Shown piece by piece: positions 1 to 8,732 of a stretch of DNA of 64,000 nucleotides. The translations under genes were made by a program, and so were the position numbers. The stretch comes from Caldilineaceae bacterium (GTDB lineage: Bacteria; Chloroflexota; Anaerolineae; Caldilineales; Caldilineaceae), in NCBI GenBank assembly GCA_022821545.1, contig JAJEDJ010000003.1, positions 1 to 64,000 on the forward strand, given 5' to 3'. The notes beneath the pieces were generated by a model. That model did not search any database. It was not told where the DNA came from and saw nothing but the letters and a program-made list of their open reading frames with translations. Positions within the stretch are counted from its first letter, which is position 1. Each line of letters opens with the position of its first letter.

Positions 1-46
1 TCTGATCGCTGAACCACTTCACCGTACCGACTACTGTTTCACTCAT
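1..46 (-). CDS. Cold-shock protein (CspA family), N-terminal fragment
   Basis: Only the first 15 codons lie in the window; the rest runs off the left edge. Read on the minus strand from the ATG at 46-44, the protein begins MSETVVGTVKWFSDQ. This matches the start of bacterial cold-shock domain proteins, where GTVKWF opens the first RNA-binding strand. These proteins are small single-stranded nucleic-acid chaperones of about 65-70 residues. An AGGAG lies about 10 bases upstream of the ATG. A strong promoter about 160 bases upstream implies a long leader, usual for csp genes. The family call is secure for so short a fragment because the motif is very characteristic. Confidence 0.85.
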   Translation of the reverse strand, partial: MSETVVGTVKWFSDQ

Positions 47-452
47 GGTGAGAACACTCCTGTGCTAACTGCGACTACCAGATAAGGCGCAAAACAACCC
101 GCGCACTGACTGGCGATACTACATGAAAAATGCCCCTAGCTTCTTTGCGTCCGGGGAACGTCCCAACGTAAAGCTGTCAGAACACAAACTGGTTTTGCTA
201 GGTATAAGAATAAGCCAGACCGGCGCGCTTGTCAAATCGGTTTAACGGTCGATTGTTTCCGCTCCGAACGGGATGATCTGTGTAGCGCGGAGGGCGGTCC
301 AGATGGACTACAAAAAGGAGGTAGGGTAGACTTGATGGCTGAACGCGTTGACCGTTTCAGGGTGATGCGTTACAGGGTTATGTGTTACAGGGTTATGCGT
401 ACTTGCCGCCGTCCACTGTCGATGATCCACCGATTTCGGGAGATCCACCATC
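47..452. other. Intergenic region with csp leader and a short direct repeat
   Basis: This divergent gap holds the minus-strand csp leader and promoter (207-235). Next to the HAD gene there are two direct copies of GTTACAGGGTTATG (369-382 and 384-397, 15-base period). I see no further gene or RNA in it. Confidence 0.6.
207..235 (-). promoter_or_regulatory. Sigma70-type promoter of the cold-shock gene
   Basis: On the minus strand a perfect -35 TTGACA (235-230) is followed by exactly 17 bases and a -10 TATTCT (212-207). Transcription would start near 200 and give a leader of about 150 nt before the csp ATG at 46. Long structured leaders are known for cspA mRNAs and sense temperature, but I did not fold this one. 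Confidence 0.75.
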
Positions 453-1253
453 ATGTATACAGTACTGGCCGTCGATCTGGACGACACGCTTCTGGCAGAT
501 GACGGCACGATATCGCCGCGCACAATGGCGGCGTTGGACAGTTGGCAGACCGCGGGCCGCAGAATCGTGGTTGCCACCGGACGCCCGCCGCGCTCGGCGA
601 AACTTGTCCACCCATATCTGAACGGTTTGCCCATGATCTGCTACAACGGCGCCTGGATCGAACTGCAGGGCAACGTCCTGTTTCAGGCGACGATTCCTGT
701 AGACGATGCCCGCTGGATCGTCGGCGCGATCCAAAGTGGGGCGCCCGGCTGCCGGTTGGGGGTCGAAATTGACGATGCGCTCTATATCAACCGGGAGGCC
801 CAGAGGCCCGGGGCCCATGTTGTCAGCGATGTGCTGGCACATACCGACCGCCCCGCGGCCAAGATCCTCATTTCGCTGGAGGAGCTGGACGAGGCGAACC
901 CCCTGTCGCTCAATGGCCGCGCAGTTGTAGGCAAGCCGTCGGAGACGTTGCTGCGCGGCCTGCCGCCGACGAGTCGGGCCCTGATATCGCCCAAATTTGA
1001 CCTGGTCCAGGTGATCCCGTGCGGCGCGTCAAAAGCGGCGGCGCTGCGCTGGCTGCTCGATCGGTGGGGCGTCGGCATGGAGGAGGTGATCTCGTTCGGC
1101 GATGACGTCAACGACGTTGAGATGGTCGCCGAGGCGGGGTTGGGGGTGGCGATGTCGAACGCGGTGCCTGAGGTGAAGGCGGCGGCGGACCGGATGACGG
1201 TAAGCAATGAGGAGGACGGTGTCGCGGTTGTGCTGGAGGAGTTTTTGGGTTGA
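453..1253 (+). CDS. Cof-type HAD-IIB family phosphatase
   Basis: A 266-residue haloacid-dehalogenase-superfamily hydrolase, the usual length for the Cof/YidA group. These are cytosolic Mg-dependent phosphatases of sugar phosphates, nucleotides or flavin precursors; the substrate cannot be told from sequence. The nucleophile motif is DLDDT with Asp8 and Asp10. Motif II is the Thr in VVATGR near residue 42, motif III is Lys194 in GASKAAA, and motif IV is GDDVNDVEM from residue 216, with the acidic Mg ligands present. The cap between motifs II and III has type C2 length. The ATG at 453 is the first in frame and is preceded by GGGAG. It stands alone, facing away from the csp gene. Confidence 0.9.
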   Translation: MYTVLAVDLDDTLLADDGTISPRTMAALDSWQTAGRRIVVATGRPPRSAKLVHPYLNGLPMICYNGAWIELQGNVLFQATIPVDDARWIVGAIQSGAPGCRLGVEIDDALYINREAQRPGAHVVSDVLAHTDRPAAKILISLEELDEANPLSLNGRAVVGKPSETLLRGLPPTSRALISPKFDLVQVIPCGASKAAALRWLLDRWGVGMEEVISFGDDVNDVEMVAEAGLGVAMSNAVPEVKAAADRMTVSNEEDGVAVVLEEFLG

Positions 1254-1443
1254 ATGCTTACGCAGTCTCCGTCCTTGCAACTGTTGCAGCCTTCCTGCTA
1301 CGATACTGCCTGAGAAACTGTTTGAAAAGGGGGAGATGGCGCAAATAACGCCAACTATTGCGAGTAGTCAACTTCAAGGTCCAGAGGACCCTTAGAGGTT
1401 ACGCGCGCCAAGTGATGTTTTGTAGTCAAATCAGGAAATCCAA

Positions 1444-2268
1444 ATGACTGAAAGCATAGCCCGTGCGCGAGGAGCGTCCCCTCCGGAGTCGGAATGCGTA
1501 GCAGAAGACGAACCGGCTGTGACAACGCGCGCAAATGACGCAGCGGTTGCGCCTGCGCCCCTATCGCCGGAAGATGTTCTCGCTATCGAGCATCTTGTCA
1601 CTGAGGACGACACGCCCGTGGATAATCTGTTCTCCGAGAGACAACAGCGTCTGCTCACCCACCCTCTGAATGTCAGTTGGCAAGGTCCTGGTGAAGGACG
1701 CCCCTTCCTGGTAGCGGCCGATGTTGGTGTCTTCCACACGCCACATGAACCGCCGCTCGTGCCCGATGTTTTTCTCAGCCTGGATGTCAAACGTCCGGCG
1801 GACTGGTGGGCCAAGGAGGGGCGCAGCTATTTTATGTGGTATTACAAGAAGCCGCCCGATGTGGTGATCGAGGTGGTGTCGAACGTCGAAGGCGGCGAAA
1901 CCGACGTCAAGTTAGGTCGCTACGCCCACTTTGGTGTGCTCTATTATGTGATTTTCGACCCACAGGGGCAGGTGCAGGATAGTCAACTGCGTGCGTATCA
2001 ACTCACCTCTGGCGTGTATGCGGACTGCTCAGCCGACTGTCTGCCGGGAGTGGGTTTGGGCCTGCAGTTGTGGCGGGGCGAATTTGAAGGAGATGAAGCG
2101 ACGTGGTTGCGCTGGCATGACGCGTCCGGCGCACTGATTCAGACCGGCGAAGAAAACGCTGAGCGGGAGAGAAAAAGAGCCGAGCAAGCGGAAAACCGGG
2201 CTGAACGGCTCGCTGCCCAACTACGCGCTCTCGGCGTCACTCCGGATAACAGCGACCATTCTGTGTAA
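1444..2268 (+). CDS. Uma2 family (DUF820) restriction-endonuclease-like protein
   Basis: A 274-residue protein of the Uma2/DUF820 family, PD-(D/E)XK-fold putative nucleases that are expanded in cyanobacteria and Chloroflexota and whose role is unknown. The core shows PDVFLSLDV near residue 107, PPDVVIEVVSN with Asp139 and Glu143 in the expected active-site strand, and the closing YYVIFDP strand near residue 168. About 70 N-terminal residues before the core are low in complexity (Ala/Glu/Pro). The last 40 residues are a charged coiled coil (ENAERERKRAEQAEN). A second, more compact member lies at 20854-21786. No partner gene is adjacent; spacing to the next gene is about 105 bases. Confidence 0.85.
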   Translation: MTESIARARGASPPESECVAEDEPAVTTRANDAAVAPAPLSPEDVLAIEHLVTEDDTPVDNLFSERQQRLLTHPLNVSWQGPGEGRPFLVAADVGVFHTPHEPPLVPDVFLSLDVKRPADWWAKEGRSYFMWYYKKPPDVVIEVVSNVEGGETDVKLGRYAHFGVLYYVIFDPQGQVQDSQLRAYQLTSGVYADCSADCLPGVGLGLQLWRGEFEGDEATWLRWHDASGALIQTGEENAERERKRAEQAENRAERLAAQLRALGVTPDNSDHSV

Positions 2269-2373
2269 CGCGCACTTCGCCAAACATTTTCTTACACGCA
2301 TATCTGTTTATTCTTCCCTCGCGTTGTCTGGGCGATCCTTCAACCTCGCCGCGCAGTTCGACAGAATCGTCAT

Positions 2374-3543
2374 ATGCGTGAAACGCCATTATTCAAGCAA
2401 TGCCCCAACTGCCAACAGTTTTCGCCGGAGGAAAGCGATGTCTGCTTGCAGTGCGGGCACAATTTCACTCCAGTGCAAGCGCCCACGGAAACAAGTGGGC
2501 CGGGTGGGTCGGAAGGTCTCCCTGGCCAGCCACCGGAGATGCCTGAGGAGCAAGCGTCCAAAAAGAAAAGCAGTGGCCTGCAGAAACTGGCGCTGGGAGC
2601 ACTGGTTATTGTTGTCGGCGGCAGCGTCTTGCTGTGCGTGATTGGTTTGACTGTTGCCGCTCTTTTGGATGATTCCCCTGATTCTTCAACATTGGTGCGA
2701 CCTACTTACACACCGGTCCCGACCTTCACATCCACGCCAGTAGGCTCGACAGTCACCGAAACGACAGGCCAATCAGACACGCAGATCCAAGCGCAGCCGA
2801 CCGAGACATTGGCTCCATCAAGGCCTGTTTCGTCTACGCCTGTGCCTTCAACAGCTACGCTCGTCCCGCCTACGCCTGTGCCTCCAACGGCGACGCCTAC
2901 GCCCAAGCCAATAGTAACGATCAACAACGATATGAACGTGCGAGGAGGCCCTGGGACTAACTATCCAATCATAGGTACGGCCTCGCCCGGTCAGCAGTAC
3001 CCCATCACCGGCAAAAATCCTGTCGGCGATTGGTGGAAGATCAATTATAAGAACAAAGTTGGGTGGGTCTATACCCCGTTGGTGACCGCAACAAATAGCG
3101 AGAGTGTGAAGGTGGCTGTGCGTATTCCACCCACACCCAAACCGCCGACACCCACCCGAACACCCAGACCTGCACGTCCAACAGCGACTGTGCCGATTCC
3201 ACTTAGCCAAGTAGAAGGAGCATCTGTCTGGATAAGTTTGGTCAATAACGAATACGGATGGTTAGAAGTATACGTCCAAGTATCATTTGAAGTCGATACG
3301 TATGACTTAGATGTTCTCATTCACGGAAAGGAGTGCAGTAACGACCGGCCTCTGTACGACAATGAACCTGCAACAGAAGTCGTTTGCGGCATATTGGAAT
3401 ATTCGCATTCGTCAGTCAGCGATGTACGCATGAGGCTGAACGACAACTGGTGGTCAGAAGGCGAAAGGGAGAGGTACAGGTGTGAACGAAATAAGGCCTC
3501 ATCTCAATCTCGTTCTGTCTTTGCGTGCGAAAGAGTTAGGTAG
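2374..3543 (+). CDS. Zinc-ribbon, single-TM, SH3b-domain protein
   Basis: A 389-residue protein. It has an N-terminal zinc ribbon (Cys10, Cys13, Cys24, Cys27), a Lys-rich stop-transfer and one hydrophobic helix at about residues 72-98. A long Thr/Pro-rich linker of the TPVPT type follows, then a bacterial SH3 domain at about 180-238 (MNVRGGPGTNYPIIG ... GWVYTPLV). A second Pro-rich linker leads to a C-terminal domain I do not recognise. This layout predicts a cytoplasmic zinc ribbon with the SH3b part outside the membrane, probably binding cell-wall or envelope glycan. The architecture is typical of Chloroflexota. No enzyme signature is visible, so the exact role is open. Confidence 0.75.
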   Translation: MRETPLFKQCPNCQQFSPEESDVCLQCGHNFTPVQAPTETSGPGGSEGLPGQPPEMPEEQASKKKSSGLQKLALGALVIVVGGSVLLCVIGLTVAALLDDSPDSSTLVRPTYTPVPTFTSTPVGSTVTETTGQSDTQIQAQPTETLAPSRPVSSTPVPSTATLVPPTPVPPTATPTPKPIVTINNDMNVRGGPGTNYPIIGTASPGQQYPITGKNPVGDWWKINYKNKVGWVYTPLVTATNSESVKVAVRIPPTPKPPTPTRTPRPARPTATVPIPLSQVEGASVWISLVNNEYGWLEVYVQVSFEVDTYDLDVLIHGKECSNDRPLYDNEPATEVVCGILEYSHSSVSDVRMRLNDNWWSEGERERYRCERNKASSQSRSVFACERVR

Positions 3544-3667
3544 TAACACTATATGCTTAGCCCCACAAACTGGAACCGCACCCTGCCCGCCCCCCGCGAA
3601 TGGATTGACCGCCGAATGCCTTTCAGCCTAAGTTAGGAGACATTCGCAAATTTATGCCGAGGAAATT

Positions 3668-3916
3668 ATGCGCATATCCAAACGATGGCAAATTACCATT
3701 CCCAAACGACTGAGAGACCAGTTCGGTCTTTATGAGGATGCGGAAGTTGAGATCACACCGACCGCACGGGGGCTGCTTATCCAGAAACAGACCGAGGAGC
3801 AGCACCCGGTTGACCGTGTCTGCGGGATCCTTGATGGCATCTGCGACGTAGACGAATACCTGGAGGAGATCAGGGGAGGGTGGATAACTGAGAGAACGCG
3901 AGCATACTCTCCATGA
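3668..3916 (+). CDS. AbrB/MazE/SpoVT-type DNA-binding protein (orphan)
   Basis: An 82-residue protein with an N-terminal swapped-hairpin AbrB domain: MRISKRWQITIPKRLRDQFG followed by an acidic strand and GLLIQKQ at residues 1-45. Family members are antitoxins of VapBC/MazEF-type modules or small repressors. GAGGAA at 3659 supports the ATG at 3668; an ATG at 3654 is out of frame. No toxin follows. The stop codon instead overlaps the ATG of the transporter ATPase gene (ATGA at 3913-3916), so the two are translationally coupled. It may autoregulate or control the transporter operon. The alternative is an antitoxin that lost its partner when the operon moved next to it. Confidence 0.8.
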   Translation: MRISKRWQITIPKRLRDQFGLYEDAEVEITPTARGLLIQKQTEEQHPVDRVCGILDGICDVDEYLEEIRGGWITERTRAYSP

Positions 3917-4683
3917 CCCCCGAGCGCATCCTGCAGGTGGAGGGCGTCAGCCTCTCCTTTGGCGGTACTACCGTACTGGCCCAGGTCGACTTCGACGTGC
4001 AAACTGGCGAGATCCGCGCCATTATCGGCCCCAATGGCGCGGGGAAAACGTCGATGCTCAACTGCATCAGCGGCTTCTACCGCCCACAGCAGGGCAGGCT
4101 GCTCTTCGAGGGCGAACATGACTTGGCCGGCGCCAAACGCGTGGCGCAACTGGGCATCGCCCGCACATTCCAGAACATCGGTCTCTATACCTACCTGAGC
4201 GCGCTCGACAATCTGATGGCGGCGCGCCATATCCACATGCGCCAGAATATGCTGGCGAGCGCGCTGTATTGGGGCTTCGCGCGCAAGGAGGAGACGCGGC
4301 ACCGGGCCGTGGTGGAGGAGCTGATCGACTTCCTGGAGATCGCGCACATTCGCAAGACGATGGTGGGCGCCCTGCCCTACGGCCTGCGCAAGCGGGTCGA
4401 GTTGGGGCGCGCGCTGGCGCTGGAGCCGAAGCTGCTGCTGCTGGATGAACCGATGGCCGGCATGAATGCCGAAGAGAAAGAGGACATGGCCCGCTTTATC
4501 CTCGACATTCATACACGCCGTGGCGTGACGATTATTCTGGTCGAACATGACATGACGCTGGTGATGGATATTGCGGACCGCATCGTCGTGCTTGATTTCG
4601 GCACGAAGATCGCGGACGGCAGGCCGGAGGAGATCGGACGCGACCCGGAGGTGATACGCGCTTACTTGGGACAGGAAAGTTAG
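3913..4683 (+). CDS. livG: HAAT-type ABC transporter ATP-binding protein LivG
   Basis: A 256-residue cytoplasmic ATPase of the hydrophobic amino-acid uptake (HAAT) class. It shows Walker A GPNGAGKTS (about 39-47), a signature region LPYGLRKRVELGRAL near 154, in which the usual LSYG is LPYG, Walker B LLLLDEPMAGM near 175, and the switch His in LVEHDM. ARTFQNIGL is typical of LivG rather than LivF. It pairs with LivF (10164-10961), the two permeases and the binding protein. Its ATG overlaps the end of the AbrB gene, and its TAG abuts the ATG of the acyl-CoA synthetase with no gap. Confidence 0.92.
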   Translation: MTPERILQVEGVSLSFGGTTVLAQVDFDVQTGEIRAIIGPNGAGKTSMLNCISGFYRPQQGRLLFEGEHDLAGAKRVAQLGIARTFQNIGLYTYLSALDNLMAARHIHMRQNMLASALYWGFARKEETRHRAVVEELIDFLEIAHIRKTMVGALPYGLRKRVELGRALALEPKLLLLDEPMAGMNAEEKEDMARFILDIHTRRGVTIILVEHDMTLVMDIADRIVVLDFGTKIADGRPEEIGRDPEVIRAYLGQES

Positions 4684-6612
4684 ATGGCCGAGATAAACCG
4701 CCCGGAGACTGTACCCCAGTATTTCCTGCGGCAGGTCGAAGCGCGCGGGGCCGGTGAGGTCGCGCTGCGGCAGAAGGAGTTCGGCATCTGGCGGGAGTTC
4801 AGCTGGCGGGAGTCCTGCGAGCAGGTGCGGAATTTCGGGTTGGGTCTGCGGGACCTGGGATTGGCGCGCGGTGATCACGTTGCCACGATTGGAGACAATG
4901 ACCGGCAGTATCTGTGGGCGTATCTGGGGCTGCAAGCGGTGGGCGGTGTGCAAGTGGGGCTGTTCACCGACGCCGCGGCGGAAGAGGCCGCCTATGTCAT
5001 CAACCACAGCGACGCCCGCTTTGTCCTGGCGCAGGACCAGGAACAGGTGGACAAGATGCTGGCCGTCCGGGAACGCATCCCCAAGGTGGAGCGGGTTATC
5101 TATTGGGATGAACGGGGGCTGTGGGAGTACGAGGACCCCTGGCTCGCGACCTGCGGAGAGATATGCCGGCGGGGCGAGGAACTGGCCGCCGAGGAGCCGT
5201 CTCGTTTCGAGGAGGAGGTCGCGCAGGGGCGCGGCGATGACCTGGCGATACTTTGCTACACGTCGGGAACGACCGGCCGCCCCAAGGGAGCGATGCTCAG
5301 CCACGAGAATCTTCTGCGGTCCAATGAGGCCTTTACCCAGGTCGACTCGCTTTACGACAGCGATAACCATGTCAGCCTGCTGCCCCTGGGCTGGATCGCG
5401 GAGCACGTGTGGGGGGTTGCGCCGCATTGCGTGTACGGCATGGTTATGAACTTTCCGGAGAATCTGGAAACGGTGCGGGAGAACGTGCGCGAGATTGCGC
5501 CGCAGCGGGTCCTCTACAACTCGCGCTTGTGGGACGCGCTGCTGGGGACGATCCAGGTGCGGATGGCGGAGTCGTCCTGGGTCAACCGCAAACTGTACGA
5601 ACTCTTTCTGCCGATTGGTCAACGGCTGGCGGACAGGAAGCTGGCGGGCGGGGCGGTGTCGCCCGGGCTGCGGCTGGCCTACCGTATCGGCGACTGGTGC
5701 CTATTCCATCCGCTGCGCGATAAATTGGGCTTTACCAAGCTGCGCGCCGCCTATACGGCCGGCGGCGCGCTCAGCCCGGACGCGATGCGCTTTTTTCACG
5801 CGCTGGGCATCAACCTGAAACAGATATATGGATTAACTGAAGTAACCGGAAGTGGTACAATTCATTGGGACGGCGACATCAAGTTTGCAAGCGTCGGGCG
5901 GCCCGGGGGCGGCGTCTCAGTGCGCACGGATGAGAGCGGGGAGATCCAGATTGGCGGGCCAACCGTGTTCCAGGGCTATTACAAGAATGCGGAGGCAACG
6001 GCCGCGGCGATTGTTGAGGAGGATGGCGTCCGCTGGTTCCGCACAGGGGACGCAGGCCGCGTCGACGAGGACGGCCACCTGATCTATCTCGACCGCATGA
6101 AGGATATGATCACGCTGGCCGGCGGTGAGCGCTACGCGCCCCAATTTATCGAGGGGCGGCTCAAGTTCAGCCCCCACATTCTGGACGTGATGGCGGTAGG
6201 CGGGCCGGCGCAGGAGTACGTTACCGCCCTGGTCATCATCAATTTCGACAATGTGGGCAGTTGGGCGGAAAGACGGGGCCTCGCGTTCACCACGTTCGCC
6301 GACCTTGCCCAAAAGGCTGAGGTCTGCGACCTGATTCGGCAGGCGGTGGACGACGTGAATGGCGAGTTGCCGCCGTCCAGCAAAGTGCGGCGGTTTGTGC
6401 TGCTGCACAAGGAGTTCGATGCAGACGAGTCTGAGATGACGCGTTCGCGCAAGTTGCGCCGCGACGTACTCTACACGCGTTATGCAGAGATGATCGAGGC
6501 GATGTATGCAGGACAACAGTGGATTCACGTGCAGACCCCTGTGCGTTACCAGGACGGCAGTGAAGGCGCAGTTGAGACGAATTTACGAATCGTAAACTGC
6601 AGTGGTCTGTGA
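4684..6612 (+). CDS. Long-chain-type acyl-CoA synthetase (AMP-forming)
   Basis: A 642-residue adenylate-forming ligase of the FAA1/FadD15 group (COG1022), which activates carboxylic acids with ATP and CoA. The P-loop is YTSGTTGRPKGAM near residues 191-203. The adenylate-binding YGLTEVTGSG lies near 385 and the hinge TGDAGRVDEDGHLIYLDR near 455-475. RMKDMI leads into the C-terminal domain. The ATG follows directly on the livG stop (TAGATG), so it is an integral gene of the transporter operon. Its place between the ATPase and the permeases suggests that the imported substrate is an organic acid activated to a CoA thioester on entry. The true substrate is unknown. Confidence 0.88.
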   Translation: MAEINRPETVPQYFLRQVEARGAGEVALRQKEFGIWREFSWRESCEQVRNFGLGLRDLGLARGDHVATIGDNDRQYLWAYLGLQAVGGVQVGLFTDAAAEEAAYVINHSDARFVLAQDQEQVDKMLAVRERIPKVERVIYWDERGLWEYEDPWLATCGEICRRGEELAAEEPSRFEEEVAQGRGDDLAILCYTSGTTGRPKGAMLSHENLLRSNEAFTQVDSLYDSDNHVSLLPLGWIAEHVWGVAPHCVYGMVMNFPENLETVRENVREIAPQRVLYNSRLWDALLGTIQVRMAESSWVNRKLYELFLPIGQRLADRKLAGGAVSPGLRLAYRIGDWCLFHPLRDKLGFTKLRAAYTAGGALSPDAMRFFHALGINLKQIYGLTEVTGSGTIHWDGDIKFASVGRPGGGVSVRTDESGEIQIGGPTVFQGYYKNAEATAAAIVEEDGVRWFRTGDAGRVDEDGHLIYLDRMKDMITLAGGERYAPQFIEGRLKFSPHILDVMAVGGPAQEYVTALVIINFDNVGSWAERRGLAFTTFADLAQKAEVCDLIRQAVDDVNGELPPSSKVRRFVLLHKEFDADESEMTRSRKLRRDVLYTRYAEMIEAMYAGQQWIHVQTPVRYQDGSEGAVETNLRIVNCSGL

Positions 6613-6660
6613 TCACTGGTTGGCATTCACCGTGAGCCGTCGGAGTCAGGCGGCGGCCGC

Positions 6661-7617
6661 ATGTATGACGGGGGACTGATGAACTGGCCGCTGGTACCGC
6701 AACAGTTTGTCACCGGGATACTCAACGGCGGGACGATCGGTCTGATCGCGTTGGGTATCGTGCTGATCTATAAGTCGTCGGAGGTGTTCAACTTCGCGCA
6801 CGGCCATCTGGTGATGTTTGGGGCGTTTCTGACGTGGTGGTTCACGGGGGGCGGGGCGGAGCCGGGCGCCGGGCTCATCGATTTGCCGCTGTGGGCGGCG
6901 GTGATCGCGGCGCTGATCGTCTCAATGGGAATCGGCCTGCTGATCGAGCGGTTCGCGCTGCGGCCCATGACCGGGCAGCCGTTGCTGGCGATCATGCTGA
7001 TGACACTGGGGCTGGCGCAACTGTTTGAGGGCGCGACGGCAGTCCTTTTCGGCGTGGAGTTGAAGAGCAACTTCCCGGCGCCGTTTTCGCCCAGCGACGT
7101 GTTGATCATTCCTTTCCCCGGCGCGTTCGGAGATGCTATCCGGCTCAAGTACACGCTCGTGGCAACGTTTGGGGTGGCGGTCCTGGCCGCGGTTGTCTTC
7201 ATCTGGTTTTTCAACAGCACAAAAACAGGTCTTGCGATGCGGGCGACGGCGGAGGACCACGAGGTCGCCCGCTCGGTGGGCATCAAGGTCAGTCGCGTCT
7301 TCGGGCTTTCTTGGGGGATCGCCGGCGTGATCGCGACGCTCGGGGGCGTGCTCCTGGCGACGGTCAGCGGTGTGAGTCTGAATCTGTCGACGGTAGCGCT
7401 GATCGCGTTTCCGGCGATCCTGCTGGGCGGGCTGGAGTCGCTGGGCGGCGCGTTGTTGGGGGGATTCGCGATTGGTCTGGTGCAGGCGCTGGTGCAGGCT
7501 TCGCGACTGATCGAGGTGCGGAACTCTTCTGAAATCGCCCCCTACCTTTTGCTGCTGGTCGTTCTGCTCATTCGGCCGGAGGGCTTGTTCGGGCAGAAAA
7601 GGATCGAAAGGATTTAG
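6661..7617 (+). CDS. livH: HAAT-type ABC transporter permease LivH
   Basis: A 318-residue inner-membrane permease with about eight hydrophobic helices. Features of LivH are FVTGILNGGTIGLIALGIVL at the N-terminus, FNFAHGHLVMFGAF, and the EAA-like cytoplasmic loop RATAEDHEVARSVGI near residues 198-212. Two starts are possible: ATG 6661, or ATG 6679 (MNWPLVPQQF), which has GGGGGA just upstream and matches typical LivH N-termini better. It lies 48 bases after the acyl-CoA synthetase and 9 bases before livM, clearly co-transcribed. Confidence 0.92.
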   Translation: MYDGGLMNWPLVPQQFVTGILNGGTIGLIALGIVLIYKSSEVFNFAHGHLVMFGAFLTWWFTGGGAEPGAGLIDLPLWAAVIAALIVSMGIGLLIERFALRPMTGQPLLAIMLMTLGLAQLFEGATAVLFGVELKSNFPAPFSPSDVLIIPFPGAFGDAIRLKYTLVATFGVAVLAAVVFIWFFNSTKTGLAMRATAEDHEVARSVGIKVSRVFGLSWGIAGVIATLGGVLLATVSGVSLNLSTVALIAFPAILLGGLESLGGALLGGFAIGLVQALVQASRLIEVRNSSEIAPYLLLLVVLLIRPEGLFGQKRIERI

Positions 7618-7626
7618 CCGGTAGCG

Positions 7627-8688
7627 ATGCTGCGACCTGCGGGAGACTTCGACCGTTCCTATGAACAGGACATGGCGCTGCTGCGCCGGCCCTGGCACTA
7701 CTGGCTGCTGGGAATCAGCCTGCTGGCAGCGTTCACATTGCCTCTGTGGGGTGACGCTTACCTGGTCGCCACTGCCAATCAGATCGCTTATACAATTATT
7801 GCCGTGCAGGGACTGAACATCCTGACCGGCTACACGGGCCAGATCTCATTGAGTCAGGCGGCCTTCATGCTGGTCGGCGGCTACGCGTCGGCGCTGCTGG
7901 TGATTCACGCGGGTCTCCCCTTCTTCATTGCGCTGCCGCTGGCCGCGCTGGCGGCAGGCGCGATCGGTCTGATTTTCGGCCTGGCGAGTCTGCGAGTCAA
8001 GGGTTTCTATCTGGCCTTCGCGACGCTGGCGGCGCAGTTCATTATCCCTTGGCTGAGCCGGCACACGTTCAAGGAGTACCTTGGCGGCGCAAACGGCGCA
8101 ATCGAGGTGCCGGTCCCGCAGCTGGGAGGTGTGAATTTCGGCGAGGTCAGCAACTTTTTTTACATCTCGCTGGTCGTCCTGCTGATTACGACGATCCTGT
8201 TGTTCAACGTCTCGCGCACGCGGCTGGGGCGGGCCTTTGTCAGTGTACGCGACAACGACCTGGCGGCAGAGTTGCTTGGGGTCAATCTGTTCGCGTACAA
8301 GCTGAGGGCGTTTTTCATCGCGGCCATGCTGGCAGGCCTGGCGGGCGCGATCAAGGCGCACAGCCAGCGGGGCGTCGGTACAGAGTTCGGCTACGGCCTG
8401 AACGAGTCGATCATCTTCCTGGGGATGCTGGTGATCGGCGGCCTCGGCACGAACCTGGGCCCATTTCTGGGCGTTGCCTTCATCGTTCTGTTGGAAGACC
8501 TTTCAGACCTGCTGGGCGGAGTGCTGGCCGCGGCCTTTCCCGAGCTTTCCGGCCAGCTGCTGACCTCTTTCCGCCCGATCTTTTTCGGCGTGGCCCTGAT
8601 GCTCTTTCTTATCTATGAACCGCGCGGCCTTTCGCACCGCTGGCAGCTGCTGAGAGCAGGTTGGCGGCTGCGTCCATTTACACGTTGA
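7627..8688 (+). CDS. livM: HAAT-type ABC transporter permease LivM
   Basis: A 353-residue membrane permease that forms the translocation pore with LivH. MLRPAGDFDRSYEQDMALL is the common LivM-like N-terminus in this transporter subclass. GLNILTGYTGQISLSQAAFM and the coupling loop VSVRDNDLAAELLGVN near residue 205 are family hallmarks. About ten hydrophobic segments are visible. It starts 9 bases after livH, with weak Shine-Dalgarno sequence, so it probably depends on translational coupling. The next gene starts 44 bases downstream. Confidence 0.92.
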   Translation: MLRPAGDFDRSYEQDMALLRRPWHYWLLGISLLAAFTLPLWGDAYLVATANQIAYTIIAVQGLNILTGYTGQISLSQAAFMLVGGYASALLVIHAGLPFFIALPLAALAAGAIGLIFGLASLRVKGFYLAFATLAAQFIIPWLSRHTFKEYLGGANGAIEVPVPQLGGVNFGEVSNFFYISLVVLLITTILLFNVSRTRLGRAFVSVRDNDLAAELLGVNLFAYKLRAFFIAAMLAGLAGAIKAHSQRGVGTEFGYGLNESIIFLGMLVIGGLGTNLGPFLGVAFIVLLEDLSDLLGGVLAAAFPELSGQLLTSFRPIFFGVALMLFLIYEPRGLSHRWQLLRAGWRLRPFTR

Positions 8689-8732
8689 CTGAGAGTCATT
8701 TTTCCAGACTCACTGGAGAGGAGAGAACCCAA

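Noticed and set aside
3730..5622. Minus-strand open frame of 630 codons
   Set aside because: It lies antisense to livG and the acyl-CoA synthetase, which have complete motif sets; the antisense protein is His/Gln/Arg-rich and motif-free.
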